A DNA stretch of 64,000 nt, taken from positions 1,178,001-1,242,000 of the forward strand of contig JBAIAA010000783.1 in NCBI GenBank assembly GCA_037893245.1. Reading direction: 5' to 3'. Positions 33,054 through 44,547 of the stretch are shown here, in pieces. The notes under the pieces are model-generated. The model was not told the origin of the DNA. It saw nothing but the letters and a program-made list of their open reading frames with translations, and searched no databases. Position numbers and translations under genes: made by a program. Each line of letters starts with the position of its first letter. Within the stretch, counting starts at the first letter, position 1. This DNA comes from Crossaster papposus. Lineage: Eukaryota; Echinodermata; Asteroidea; Velatida; Solasteridae.

Positions 33054-34212
33054 CTTGAAGCCGTCTAGAAACTTGATGTCACAGAATGCTTGTTTGTTTG
33101 CTGTTTACACTCTGAAAACAACCAGTCCAAATAAACACCTGAAATTCAGTTTTGGACTCGACACGTATCACAACAATACTAAAGTCTAGCGACACGGCAG
33201 CAGAGTGTCTGATGCAGCTTGCGGAATTGACATTGAAATTTCATCCGAATCGTAAGTAAACCTTAGTACCACAATCTTAATCGTCGATGTGTACCTGTAT
33301 CTCAGATGGCTTATCAAGTACTTTTGTGGCCGTTTTGAGGGTGAAATCGGATGTTTCTTTGGGCAAACATATGAGAAAAGTGGCATTTTGATTTTAATGC
33401 AAGATAATCAATGTGACTCCCTAGGACCCTACTATCGCCAGATTATGTCCAAATGTTAAAAAAGCGATGTACTTGTAGGGTCCTAGTTACTCGGACTACT
33501 ACTTACAGTAACCTGCAACCCTCTAAAACCTATTTCATTTTAATTTCGAAGATTAGACTTGCCGAAAACAGCCTGAATTTCTTTTGCGATCCGGAACTAG
33601 GAAAACGTTTTCGCCAGATGATGTCCAAAAGTTTAAAAAGCGTAGTCCGAGTTTATACTGGACTCTAGTTATCGCTTTTTTAACATTTGGACATTATCTG
33701 GCGCTACTAAAGTCCGAGCAAATTCTGCATGCATCATGCCAAATCTCTCAAAGGGAAACTCCACCCATCATTGCATGATGTTAAAGAGTATCAATTGCCA
33801 TTGTGACTTGATTTTTATTTCATTTTTATCGGTTTCGGTGATCATATAAAAAAGAGATTTTCTCGCACTGCGCTTACTGTCATGCGAGCCGCCATTTTGT
33901 TCTGGTTTATCGGTATATCCGAAATATTGTGACGTGGTGTCTGCACCATCAGTATCGATAGCGGCCCTGCGCGCGCAAGGAAAGCAAGTGAACCCTTTTG
34001 TGTACGGCATAGTATGTACACATGACATAATGTGTACTGTACATGTGAAAGTGGGCTCAAAATCATTACTAGCTCACATATTTTCTATTCTTCTCAGAAA
34101 ATACAAAAATAAACGATAGTTTGTGGCGTGTCAAGTCGATATTCTTCACCACATAATCGGTGGTGTCCAAAAGCTAAAAAAGCGATAACTAGAGAGTCCA
34201 GTATTACTCGGA

Positions 34213-35618
34213 CTTAGACCGAGTTACTGGCCTCTAGTTATCGCTTGTTTAACATTTGGACATCATCTGGCGCATCTACTAGAGGCCGAGGACGTTAACG
34301 CGTTAAATTCCAAATCTCTTAAATGTGATTCAAAAAGTCGCCCAAATCCACACAAATACCTAACAAAATACCTTAAAATCACCTAAACAGCCTTCCATGT
34401 GTGTCCAAGTACGTCGGGGTGGTCTTCGGGGGTACTCACGATCAATTATTTGCTTGCAAATCAAGGAAATTCGACCCAGTATTCGAGCGACTACTGCACA
34501 GTTGCTGTTCACAACCAGGAGAGAATGTGACGTGCGCGCGCATCATATCGTGGATGTCAGTGACGTAACAGGTCAAAGTGTATCAACCGGTGGTAAACAA
34601 CAAGCGCGCGGCGCAGCGACTGTTTTATGTCATGGCACAAGCTGTACGGTGGCTGCGTGCTGATGAGGAGACACCAATCGCTCTCGGGCGGGGATAGCGC
34701 ACAATGCTTGCAATCGCGAGGAGTATGACAATGCAAAATACTAATGTTTATTATAATCATAACAAAACAATAATAATAATTTCGGTTAAGTGAAGTGAAA
34801 TGGTAAATTATAATGCCTTCCTAGATGCGGATCCGCGATTGCAAGCATTGTGCGCTATCCCCGCCCGAGAGCGATTGGTGTCTCCTCATTAGCACGCAGC
34901 CACCGTACAGCTTGTGCCATGACATAAAACAGTCGCTGCACCGCGCGCTTGTTGTTTACCACCGGTCGATACACTTTGACCTGTTACGTCACTGACATCC
35001 ACGATATGTTGCGCGCGCACGTCACATTCTCTCCTAGTTGTGAACAGCAACTGTGCAGTAGTCGCTCGAATACTGGGTCGAATTTCCTTGATTTGCAAGC
35101 AAATAATTGATCGTGAGTACCCCCGAAGACCACCCCGACGTACTTGGACACACATGGAAGGCTGTTTAGGTGATTTTAAGGTATTTTGTTAGGTATTTGT
35201 GTGGATTTGGGCGACTTTTTGAATCACATTTAAAGGTAGTATACACCATTTGCAGATATCGAAAATATTTACTACCGAATTATTAAGAAATATCTTACTC
35301 ATTTGAAAGCCGGACGGCGATCGCGAAAAAACAAAGATAACATAAGAATAACTGCCGAACGCCGGTTGAAAACAAACGCTGTTTTTCGTGCTTTTCCCGG
35401 AATCCATGATTGTAAAACTTTGGACAGATCAGTTAAACGATATTTATTATGAAATACAACCCCCCAAATCTACCCATTAATGATAATTCAATCAATTAAC
35501 AATGGTGTATCCTACCTTTAAGAGATTTGGAATTTAACGCGTTAACGTCCTGTAGCGCCAGATGATGTCCAAATGTTAAACAAGCGATAACTACTAGAGG
35601 CCAGTAACTCGGTCTAAG
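34213..35618. repeat. large inverted repeat, about 505 bp arms, one arm carrying a MITE
   Basis: The left arm 34213-34718 and right arm 34834-35618 are near-identical inverses; the 88-residue reading frame at 34397-34663 recurs on the other strand at 34889-35155 with one residue changed. The right arm is longer only because a 284 bp MITE is inserted in it. The spacer is about 115 bp. The arms do not encode a recognised protein. Confidence 0.85.
35234..35517. mobile_element. TTAA MITE inserted in the right arm, with empty site in the left arm
   Basis: Starts AGGTAGTATACACCATTTGC and ends AATGGTGTATCCTACCT. The flanks are TTAA at 35230-35233 and 35518-35521. The left arm has the unoccupied site with a single TTAA at 34319-34322 (CTCTTAAATG), which proves the 4 bp duplication and precise ends. 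Confidence 0.92.
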
Positions 35619-35621
35619 ACT

Positions 35622-36590
35622 AATGGTTTATTATATTGTTTAACGGCGGTTAACCTGTAAAAAACCTCTCTATCTCTGTCCTACGCCGGGCGTCGGGAGC
35701 CCCATAGTTCTGGGTAGCGCCGGATAATTCCTTTCAAAATGTTAAAAAAGCGATAACTAGAGTCCAGTAACTCGGTCTAAAAAAAGCGATAACTAGAGTA
35801 GAGACCAGTAACTCGGTTTAGTACTAGGATGGCTCCACCAACAGCCAAATATTGTTACGTTAAAAACTAGTACGTCAGGAAACCAGACAGTTTAGTAACG
35901 ATAGCAATAGTCAGGTGGGCGGCGTACATAAACAAAATAGGCTACTTACTCTGTTTAGTGTTACGGGCCTATCGCACGGAGGTGGTATAGGAATGGTGCT
36001 TTGCAGATAAAACACAAAATATTTGATGTGCAACACACGCTTTTTCAAATATATCCTGTTGATTTGAAATGTTCAATGGTTCAACAATAATCAACTTTTC
36101 CACTTTCAGTAACTTCAGCAAGTATGATTACGATTTCGAACGATAAAGTTGGGACCGTATACATGTACTTCATACAAATACTATGTTGCATTTGCCCTAT
36201 CCAGGCTTCGTCGTATATGTAATGTACATGCGCGTGTGTACGTACACGTACTTACACACGTACGTATGCATCACGTTGCCAAGTAACGATTCACCGTAAA
36301 CCGTTCACCTGGGGCCAATTTCATAAAACGTGTAAGCACCAAAATTTGCTTAGCATGAAAATTCTTCCTTGTAAAAAACAGGATTAGGCTACAAACCAAA
36401 ATTTCAGTTGATGTTTTATGACTGGTATTCAGCTCTTTTTTGCTTTGAATGAAAAAACACATGGAGTTTGGGCCGATAACCTGTTTTTACTGAGCAAGAC
36501 TTTTTTGTGCTAAGCACATTTTTACAGGCAAAAACAGGCTAAAAATCAGGGGCGGCGATTTCTTGTTACATGTGGGGGCCGGGTGGTGCC
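35622..36590. other. intergenic, nothing recognised beyond short repeats
   Basis: Contains two partial repeats of the GCGATAACTAGAG motif (35750, 35788) and a GTACGTACACGTAC-rich patch near 36240. No gene seen. Confidence 0.5.
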
Positions 36591-36591
36591 G

Positions 36592-37040
36592 GGTGGTGGG
36601 GGGGGGGGGGGGGGGCGGGTGGTGGGGGGGGGGGGCGGGTGGTGGGGGGGGGGGGGCGGGTGGTGGTGGGGGGGGGGGGGGGGGGGCGGGTGGTGGTGGG
36701 GGGGGGGGGGGGGGGGCGGGTGGTGGTGGGGAGGGGGGCCAGGTGGTGGTGGGGGGAGGCCGGGGGGGGGGGGCGGGTGGTGGTGGGGGGGGGCGGGTGG
36801 TGGTGGGGGGGGGGGCGGGTGGTGGTGGGGGGGGGGGGGGGCGGGTGGTGGTGGGGAGGGGGGCCGGGTGGTGGTGGGGGGAGGCCGGGGGGGGGGGGCG
36901 GGTGGTGGTGGGGGGGGGGGGCGGGTGGTGGTGGGGGGGGGGGGGGGCGGGTGGTGGTGGGGAGGGGGGCCGGGTGGTGGTGGGGGGAGGCCGGGGGGGG
37001 GGGGGGGGGGGGGGCGGGTGGTGGTGGGGGGGGGGGGGTT
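36592..37040 (+). repeat. 450 bp G-run microsatellite (GGGCGGGTGGTGGTGGG type)
   Basis: Almost entirely G with short GGTGGTGG and GGCGGG interruptions in a loose 40-60 bp higher-order pattern, including a repeated GAGGGGGGCC(A/G)GGTGG block. The open frames through it (Gly/Trp-rich on plus, Pro-rich on minus) are compositional artefacts. Potential G-quadruplex tract. Confidence 0.9.
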
Positions 37041-37041
37041 A

Positions 37042-37870
37042 TTTTTTAAAGATGTATGGAACATGCGAGCGCAGAGCGCGAAGCATGATTACGGCGTGGG
37101 TCCTTTTTAGATTTTTCCTTCAAAATAAATATACAAGTGATTTTATTATCTACTTTGGGGTATGACACATTATTAAAGATGGACTACAACGAAAACTCAC
37201 ACATTAAATTTATTACCGGACCTTGTTTATGTTGTGTTCAGGTAACACTTTATTGTTACGGTCATGTTTTTCTCTAAATAATTTTGTTGCAATTTGACCG
37301 AAAAAATTAGACCTCGATTCTTCGATTTTGAAATTTCCTGCCCTGTACTGGTTCCCGGCAAAGATCCACTGAAAACCACAATGAAATCCACGATATAGTA
37401 CCAGCGGACTTGTAAACCAGCGAAAAGTGATGACGTACTACCCATGAGCAACCGAGAGTAAACAAAAGACGCCATGTTATTCCGTGTGTATTATGTATGC
37501 GTTTTCAAATAGTTGTACCAAAATATAGCCTAGCTTGTCCGCTGTTATTCCGCATTGCATTGTACGGTAAAAATGCACGCACACGATCGACCCGAGTAAA
37601 TCGTCATGGGTAGTATACGTCACACACAAAGTATGAATTATTCATGAGTTAAGGGCTTTTGCTGAAACTGAGTTTTTCTGGGTCGTAGAACGCCGATCAA
37701 TTTCGGGTTTTTTTGGCATGAAGGAACGTTTTATTGAATACTAATGATATATTAGTAATCATTATACATTTTCTCGAACAAAAACAGCAACACAGCCTTT
37801 ATCATTATTCCGTTGTACAGTCCATCCTTAAACGTTTACAACTTCTCTTACCATCTTTCCTCGATACCCG
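37042..37870. other. intergenic, nothing recognised
   Basis: No supported gene or repeat. Confidence 0.5.
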
Positions 37871-37872
37871 TA

Positions 37873-37980
37873 CCCGTACCCAGGCCTGGACGCGATAATT
37901 TTTGTCTGCAGGTAGGTTGGTACATTAGCCAATTAGAACACCGATGGTGTTGACGTCATCGATGATGTTAGAGTTGTCTG
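37873..37980 (+). repeat. repeat flanking the tandem array, left copy
   Basis: CTGCAGGTAGGTTGGTA and GTGTTGACGTCATCGATGAT occur here and, inverted, at 58517-58640 on the far side of the array about 20 kb away. Confidence 0.7.
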
Positions 37981-37985
37981 GGACA

Positions 37986-38018
37986 ACCCTAACCCCAACC
38001 CTTAACCCCTAACCCTAG
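37986..38018 (+). repeat. telomere-like CCCTAA patch
   Basis: Degenerate ACCCTAACCCC, CCCTTAACCCC and TAACCCTAG units. Confidence 0.65.
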
Positions 38019-38045
38019 TCAGATTCCACACAACCATGACAGAAT

Positions 38046-38230
38046 TTTGTTCCGTCACTCGAAGTTAGGGTACTGATTTTAAGGAAAATTGTTGTCGTGT
38101 GTTTAGTTTCTGCGCCCTGACTAGACTAACAAATATTACCAAAAATGATCACTACACATCGATGAAGGAAGCAATGATCTTTCGTTTGATATACAATTTA
38201 GCCTGTGTATTTCATTATGCACACAAGCAC
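38046..38230 (+). mobile_element. fragment of the CAGTCAGTCCGC transposon family
   Basis: TTAGTTTCTGCGCCCTGACT, AAAATGATCACTACACATCG and TTTCGTTTGATATACAATTT match both larger copies (30540-30800; 9800-10060 inverted), with an internal deletion joining TTTAGCCTGTG to TATTTCATTATGC. Confidence 0.75.
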
Positions 38231-38285
38231 ATTAGTAATGACATTAGTATCCCTAACTTAGGGTTCATCTGTGAAACCATTTAAA

Positions 38286-38710
38286 AGAAGCTAATTTCAA
38301 CTGATTTGGGTAGGTATGGGTATGGACAACTACCAAAGAAAAAAGGAGGGATAGAGGTTGGGGAATTTTTTAATTAGAGGTCAAAGGTCATTGACCTCTG
38401 CCTAGATCACTAAAAAAGTATTTCAGCAACAAAATATGGTATATAAATAATCTTGGTGTCAAAATACACAGGATTACGAAGAAGATGACAGAATAACTAC
38501 TGACCCTTAGAATAAAATCATGACCTCCGAAAATGAGGTCAAAGGTCAAAAATAGACGTGTTATCACTAAAATGTCATATTAGTAAGAGGAACATTACCA
38601 TATTATATAAAAATTAGCACAAACAAATCGAAGGGGCTAATTTCAACTTATTGTGGCTGGTATGGGGGTTATTATATATTCCAAGAGCAGAGGTGAAGGG
38701 TGAAATTTTG
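38286..38710 (-). repeat. TGACCTTTGACC repeat, copy 2 (inverted)
   Basis: Inverse of 540-1180. Its edge near 38710 interrupts the hairpin of the oldest Helitron-like copy. Confidence 0.65.
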
Positions 38711-38716
38711 ACCGCT

Positions 38717-39822
38717 TCGCGCGGCACCTGCTAGCTGGGTGGAATCGTAACTTATAGATACACCTTGTTGACGTCTTAAAAACACAATGGATTGTATGAC
38801 AAACAAATCGCGAAACTTAGCGAGTAGAGTACCAGCTAGAAAGTATTTCGAGCGCACGAAATTATTTCGAGCTCACGAACATATATTCCTGGAGCGCACG
38901 AAGTCATTTCGTGGCCACTAAAACATTTCGAGCTCACGAAATAAGTTATTTTGAGTGCACGAAATAAAATACTCAAATTATTTCGTAACGGTGATTTTTA
39001 TTCGTCATATGTCCCTTTAGGGGCTCCGTAGAATACCATCGACTCTGAATAACAAACAATCTTTGTAAAAATATTCCCGACTTCCGAACTAATAATACTA
39101 AATAGGCAGTCCATCTTCGTTTGCATGCTGCCTGCGTCTCGTGATTTTTTAACAGGAATCGTACGGGAAACAATACGAACCACTTCGGGATTTCTGATTT
39201 ACATCATCGTGAAAATCGTGATTAAAAAAACCAACAGGCCGGCCACCTGACAGTGCGCCCTCAACTGACGTAATGCAGTCACGTTTCTAAATTGCATATT
39301 CATATCCACCATCGCCATACAATTTCGCGACATTTTTGCACGATCAAAGTTGAAATTGAGGCAATAGCGATATGTTTCGGAGTGTTTTGAGACAGATAAT
39401 GTTGTAATATTTAAGTATCGACGATGTGAAGCAAAGACATTTGCCCAAAAAGCAACACGAAAGGAATAAATCATTTGTTAACGTTCCCAACCTGCGACTG
39501 AAACGTGGTCGACGCGCACGAATTCGAACCCGAAAACGAAGCCCGCGCTCAACTGGTACTAGTATGTTTACTCCGCAATAACCAAGGAAGTATAAATCGG
39601 GGCACCAGCTCAAATAACACATGGGACGGGGCCGCCCAATGGCGAATAACAAACTCGGCACCAACTCGGCCACCGCGCAAGCAAGGCGGATACAATTAAT
39701 TTGCGAAGGCTTCGTGTAACGCATGTAGCCGCCGCTTAATCGCAAACAGCCAACAATTTGGTAACCGGGTTACGGTAGTACGATTTCGGGAAGGCTTCGG
39801 CCCGAACTCCGGGCAGCGATTT
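38717..39822 (-). mobile_element. diverged, truncated Helitron-like copy (possible founder)
   Basis: Matches the array units over about 1.1 kb with visibly more substitutions and a small extra segment near 39560. Its 3' hairpin is cut (only GCCGCGCGAAGCGG survives on the minus strand), and the 5' part beyond the GGCCCGAACTCCGG block is missing. Confidence 0.75.
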
Positions 39823-40496
39823 TTTTTTCCGTACCGTTAACGCGTCAGATCGGCTAATATTATTGCGCAGAACGACTTGGTCAGAGACCACGCGCGATAT
39901 CGAACCGTACGAACGTCGCGCACAATGTAATGTACATGTACACATGTATATAAATTTGCTTCCCTCCGTCCCCACTCTGTTATTAATGTGCATGCGTTCT
40001 AGGTGCTTTTGTTCTATGTTCTGTGTCAATGTGGTCGCCTTCTTGATAGCAGTTGCTGTGCTGTTGCAAATGTTTATTTTCAGCCTCTTTGCATGTTTGT
40101 TGTACCATGGAGCTATAGCTCCATGGTTGTACCATAGAGCAAGGAACAGACTCTATGGTTGTACTGTGTGGGCTACTCAGAGTCAGAGGTCCGATTTTAG
40201 TGATCTAAAGCTCTTAGTCTTAGTGACACTAATTGTAGAAGAAAAGCTATTGTTTTGGTTTCCTTTTTTTATGCCTTAGCTGCTCGACAAGGTTAGTCTA
40301 CATGTACCTGTAATGTGAAAAATAAAAATATGAAGTACCGGTAAATAAAGTGTGTCAATCATTACGTCATAGCTATAAGCGGAGAGGGCTTCCACAAAAT
40401 GAAGGTATGATTTCTACTTGCATGCTATTATGCTGTAAATATTGTTATACATCAATGCTTATACCTTTTAACTTTATCTAAAACTGATTATGGGAA

Positions 40497-40564
40497 CCAA
40501 TTCCCATATAAAATAATAACCAATTCCCATATAAAATAATAACCAATTCCCATATAAAATAAAA
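40497..40564. repeat. 23 bp tandem repeat, three copies
   Basis: AACCAATTCCCATATAAAAT followed by AAT, three times in a row. Confidence 0.9.
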
Positions 40565-40807
40565 ACAATATCAATAATATAATATACCGTAAAACGGGGC
40601 AAATAGGAACACAGAGGTGAATAGGGACAACAAACAGAAAATCTTTTCTAAGTAATAATGCAGATCCTTTTCATTTCTTTTATATATGTACAACAGGCCT
40701 ACAGCTGTCCAACCATGACTCACAAGACGGAAAACAACTAACAGTAACATCTACCCCTGCATGGAAGAAACTCCGACGTCTTGGAATAGGCCTATGTTTC
40801 ACATATG

Positions 40808-40979
40808 AAGCACGATATGTGGCAGAGAAAACCCCCCCTCTTTTGTGTTGACCATTGTGTTCCCGGAATCTCAGGAATTCCTTTTAGGTTTCAAGGGGGG
40901 ATGGGTTAGGTTACAATAGTGTCGAGTGCGTATAAAGTATAGGGATAAGAGGGGGGTATCCCTCTGCCACATATCGTGC
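40808..40979. repeat. about 170 bp inverted-repeat element
   Basis: AGCACGATATGTGGCAGAG near 40808 is mirrored by CTCTGCCACATATCGTGCT near 40962, each followed inward by a C or G run. A GGTGAATAGGGACA word occurs outside on each side (40617, 41180). Confidence 0.65.
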
Positions 40980-41546
40980 TGGGTATGTTTCAAATCGCGA
41001 TGTGGTCAAAACGTTGCATCTATCTTCGGACCCACTGGAGATAACCATCAGATTTCACATCCAAGACCTCACAAATATGGTCATACATGCGAGGTTGGAG
41101 AAGGAAATCATTTGCATTAGTCCTTATTATATTTTGTTTTAATTTTCTTTTTAATTTTCAGATTGTTGCTAAACAAGCGGGGTGAATAGGGACAGACTAT
41201 ACAGATTTATATAGAGATTGACATCTGTGGTATGATTCTACAGGGCATAGAATCGGAAAGACTCCTATTAACTTCTATTTTGTTCCCATATTTGTCATCT
41301 GTTTCAGATTTTTTCCTTGCCAGAGTTTGTTTGCGTTTGTTCTCACTTCTTTGTTTTTTTCCTTACCCCCCCCCCCCCTCCCCCACATTACTCCTATTAA
41401 TTTTATACCTCTTTGTTAGTTTTCCTTTTGATCTTCACCCTGGACCCCCTCCTTTTTGTTCCCCACCCTAATTCACACCCCTTTGTCCCTCCATTTGTCG
41501 ATTGTTCTACTGGACTGGGTGCTTTTTCGTTTGTGTTTCTTTTGCC

Positions 41547-43080
41547 GCACGAAGTCATTTCGTGGCCACGACAACATTTCGAGCTCACGAAATAAGTTAT
41601 TTTGAGTGCACGAAATAAAATACTCAAATTATTTCGTAACGGTGATTTGTATTCGTCATATGTCCCTTTAGGGGCTCCGTAGAATACCATCGACTCTGAA
41701 TAACAAACAATCTTTGTAAAAATACTTCCCGACTTCCGAACTAATAATACTCAATAGGCAGTTCATCTTTGCTTGCATGCTGCCTGCGTCTCGTGATTTT
41801 TTAACATGAATCGTACGGGAAACAATACGAACCACTTCGGGGTTTCTGATTTACGTCGTTACGATTGAAAAAAACCAACAGACCGGCCGTCTGACAGTGC
41901 GCCCTCAACTGACGTAAGGCAGTCCCGTTTCTAAATTGAATATTCATATCCACGATAGGCCTTACAATTTCGCGACATTTTTCAACGATAAAAGTTAAAA
42001 TTGAGGCAATAGCGATACGTTTCGGAGTGTTTTTAGAGTGATAATGTTGTAATATTTAAGTATTGACAATGTGAAAGGAAGAAATTTTGCCAGAAGGCAA
42101 CACGAAAGGAATAAATCATTGTTTTTACGTTCCAAAACTGTGACTACAAAATGGTCGACGCGCAGGAATTCGGAGGCAAAGCCGAAGCCGAAACGTAGTC
42201 ACGTTTCTAAATTGCATATTCATATCCACCATCGCCATACAATTTCGCGACATTTTTGCACGATCAAAGTTGAAATTGAGGCAATAGCGATATGTTTCGG
42301 AGTGTTTTGAGACAGATAATGTTGTAATATTTAAGTATCGACAATGTGAAGCAACGAAATTTGCCCAAAAGGCAACACGAAAGGAATAAATCATTTTTTA
42401 ACGTTCCAAGCCTGTGACTGCAATGTGGTCGACGCGCACGAAATTCAAAGCCGAAAACGAAGCTGGCGCTCAAACTCCGCAATAACCAATGGAGTATAAA
42501 GGTCAAATAACACGGGACGGGCCGCCCAATCGCGAACAACAAACTCGGCACCAACTCGGCCACCGCGCAAGCAAGGCGGATACAATTAATTTGCGAAGGC
42601 TTCGCGTAACACATGTAGCCGCCGCTTAATCGCAAACGGCCAACAATTCGGCAACCGAGTTACGGCAGTACGATTTCGGGAAGGCTTCGGCCCGAACTCC
42701 GGTCAAGGACAATGCAAAAATAACGCAATAGTTCGCGCAAAAAGGCCCGCAGACATCGACAGGCAATCGAAAAGCGATTACGCGTTTATCGGTAACGTCC
42801 GTTTCTTTTAAATCTCACCACGGACGAATACGATTTTTTTTAAATCTTATTCCCCGGGGGATTCCCCGGGGGATTCCCCGTCGCGAACGGTCCGGCACCC
42901 CGCCGCACCGACGCCGGCGGCACGCGCGCGCGGCGACAAGTCGCCCGACTAAAAGCCAACATGGCGCCAACCACGCGCCAAGATGGCGCGGCCCTGTGTT
43001 CCAAGATGGCGCGGCCCTGCGTTCCAAGATGGCGGCGCCCCGGGACAAGATGGCGCATTTAACATCTTTTATAGTATAGA
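41547..43080 (-). mobile_element. Helitron-like unit, type A, 3' end missing
   Basis: Begins within the unit at GCACGAAGTCATTTCG, lacking about 197 bases including the hairpin. It corresponds exactly to 46201-47734, offset 4654. A 270 bp internal duplication (41925-42195 against 42197-42460) distinguishes type A. Confidence 0.8.
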
Positions 43081-44547
43081 CTAGCAGGATGCCGCGCTTC
43101 GCGCGGCACCTGCTAGCTGGGTGAAATCGTAACTTATAGATACACCTTGTTGACGTCTTAAAAACATAATGGATTGTATGACAAACAAATCGCGAAACTT
43201 AGCGAGTAGAGTACCAGCTAGAAAGTATTTCGAGCGCACGAAATTATTTCGAGCTCACGAACAGATATTCTTGGAGCGCAAGAAGTCATTTCGTGGCCAC
43301 GACAACATTTCGAGCTCACGAAATAAGTTATTTTGAGTGCACGAAATAAAATACTCAAATTATTTCGTAACGGTGATTTTTATTCGTCATATGTCCCTTT
43401 AGGGGCTCCGTAGAAGTACCATCGAGTCTGAATAACAAACAATCTTTGTAAAAATACTTCCCGACTTTCCAACTAATAATACTCAATAGGCAGTCCATCT
43501 TCGCTTGCATGCTGCCTGCGTCTCGTGATTTTTAACAGGAATCGTACGGGAAACAATACGAACGAACCACTTCGGGATTTCTGTTTTACATCATCGTGAA
43601 AATCGTGATTAAAAAACCCAACAGGCCGGCCGTCTGACAGTGCGCCCTCAACAGACGTAATGCAGTCACGTTTCTAATTTGCATATTCATATCCACCATC
43701 GCCATACAATTTCGCGACATTTTTGCACGATCAAAGTTGAAATTGAGGCAATAGCGATATGTTTCGGAGTGTTTTGAGACAGATAATGTTGTAATATTTA
43801 AGTATCGACAATGTGAAGCAACGAAATTTGCCCAAAAGGCAACACGAAAGGAATAAATCATTTTTTAACGTTCCAAGCCTGTGACTGCAATGTGGTCGAC
43901 GCGCAGGAAATTCAAAGCCGAAAACGAAGCTGGCGCTCAAACTCCGCAATAACCAATGGAGTATAAAGGTCAAATAACACGGGACGGGCCGCCCAATCGC
44001 GAACAACAAACTCGGCACCAACTCGGCCACCGCGCAAGCAAGGCGGATACAATTAATTTGCGAAGGCTTCGCGTAACGCATGTAGCCGCCGCTTAATCGC
44101 AAACGGCCAACAATTCGGCAACCGAGTTACGGCAGTACGATTTCGGGAAGGCTTCGGCCCGAACTCCGGTCAAGGACAATGCAAAAATAACGCAATAGTT
44201 CGCGCAAAAAGGCCCGCAGACATCGACAGGCAATCGAAAAGCGATTACGCGTTTATCGGTAACGTCCGTTTCTTTTAAATCTCACCACGGACGAATACGA
44301 TTTGTTTTAAATCTTATTCCCCGGGGGATTCCCCGGGGGATTCCCCGTCGCGAACGGTCCGGCACCCCGCCGCACCGACGCCGGTGGCACACGCGCGCGG
44401 CGACAAGTCGCCCGACCAAAAGCCAACATGGCGCCAACCATGCGCCAAGATGGCGCGGCCCTGTGTTCCAAGATGGCGCGGCCCTGCGTTCCAAGATGGC
44501 GGCGCCCAGGGACAAGATGGCGCATTTGTCATCTTTTATAGTATAGA
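43081..44547 (-). mobile_element. Helitron-like unit, type B, 1467 bp
   Basis: Complete TC...CTAG unit without the internal duplication. Near its 5' end it has four AAGATGGCG words and two GGGGGATTCCCC blocks. Confidence 0.85.

Larger units (their letters stand above)
33420..35830. repeat. dispersed CGCCAGATGATGTCCAAATG repeats on both strands
   Basis: The motif plus TTAAAAAAGCGATAACTAGA and CAGTAACTCGG occurs in at least seven copies in both orientations: 33435, 33610, 33665-33705, 34160, 34230-34275, 35557 and 35740. The copies fall in pairs that could form hairpins and also make up the outer ends of the large inverted repeat at 34213-35618. Confidence 0.7.
39823..41546. other. non-array sequence between founder copy and array
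   Basis: Contains a perfect 24 bp palindrome at 40104-40127 (core CATGGAGCTATAGCTCCATG), a three-fold 23 bp tandem repeat and a small inverted-repeat element. The short hydrophobic frame at 39863-40279 has no supporting evidence. Confidence 0.5.

Noticed and set aside
34397-34663. 88-residue frame repeated on both strands
   Set aside because: It is duplicated only because it lies in the arms of an inverted repeat; nothing else supports coding.
36546-37165. Long Gly/Trp-rich or Pro-rich frames over the G tract
   Set aside because: Frames are open only because runs of G or C cannot form stops; all six frames behave alike.
39863-40279. 138-residue frame with hydrophobic segments
   Set aside because: No codon bias, no family resemblance, and it runs across a palindrome and short repeats.
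43731-44102. A 123-residue minus-strand frame repeated in the Helitron units
   Set aside because: It is open in A and B units but altered or split in C units and interrupted in the older copy at 38717, with no recognisable domain; no sign of selection on the protein.
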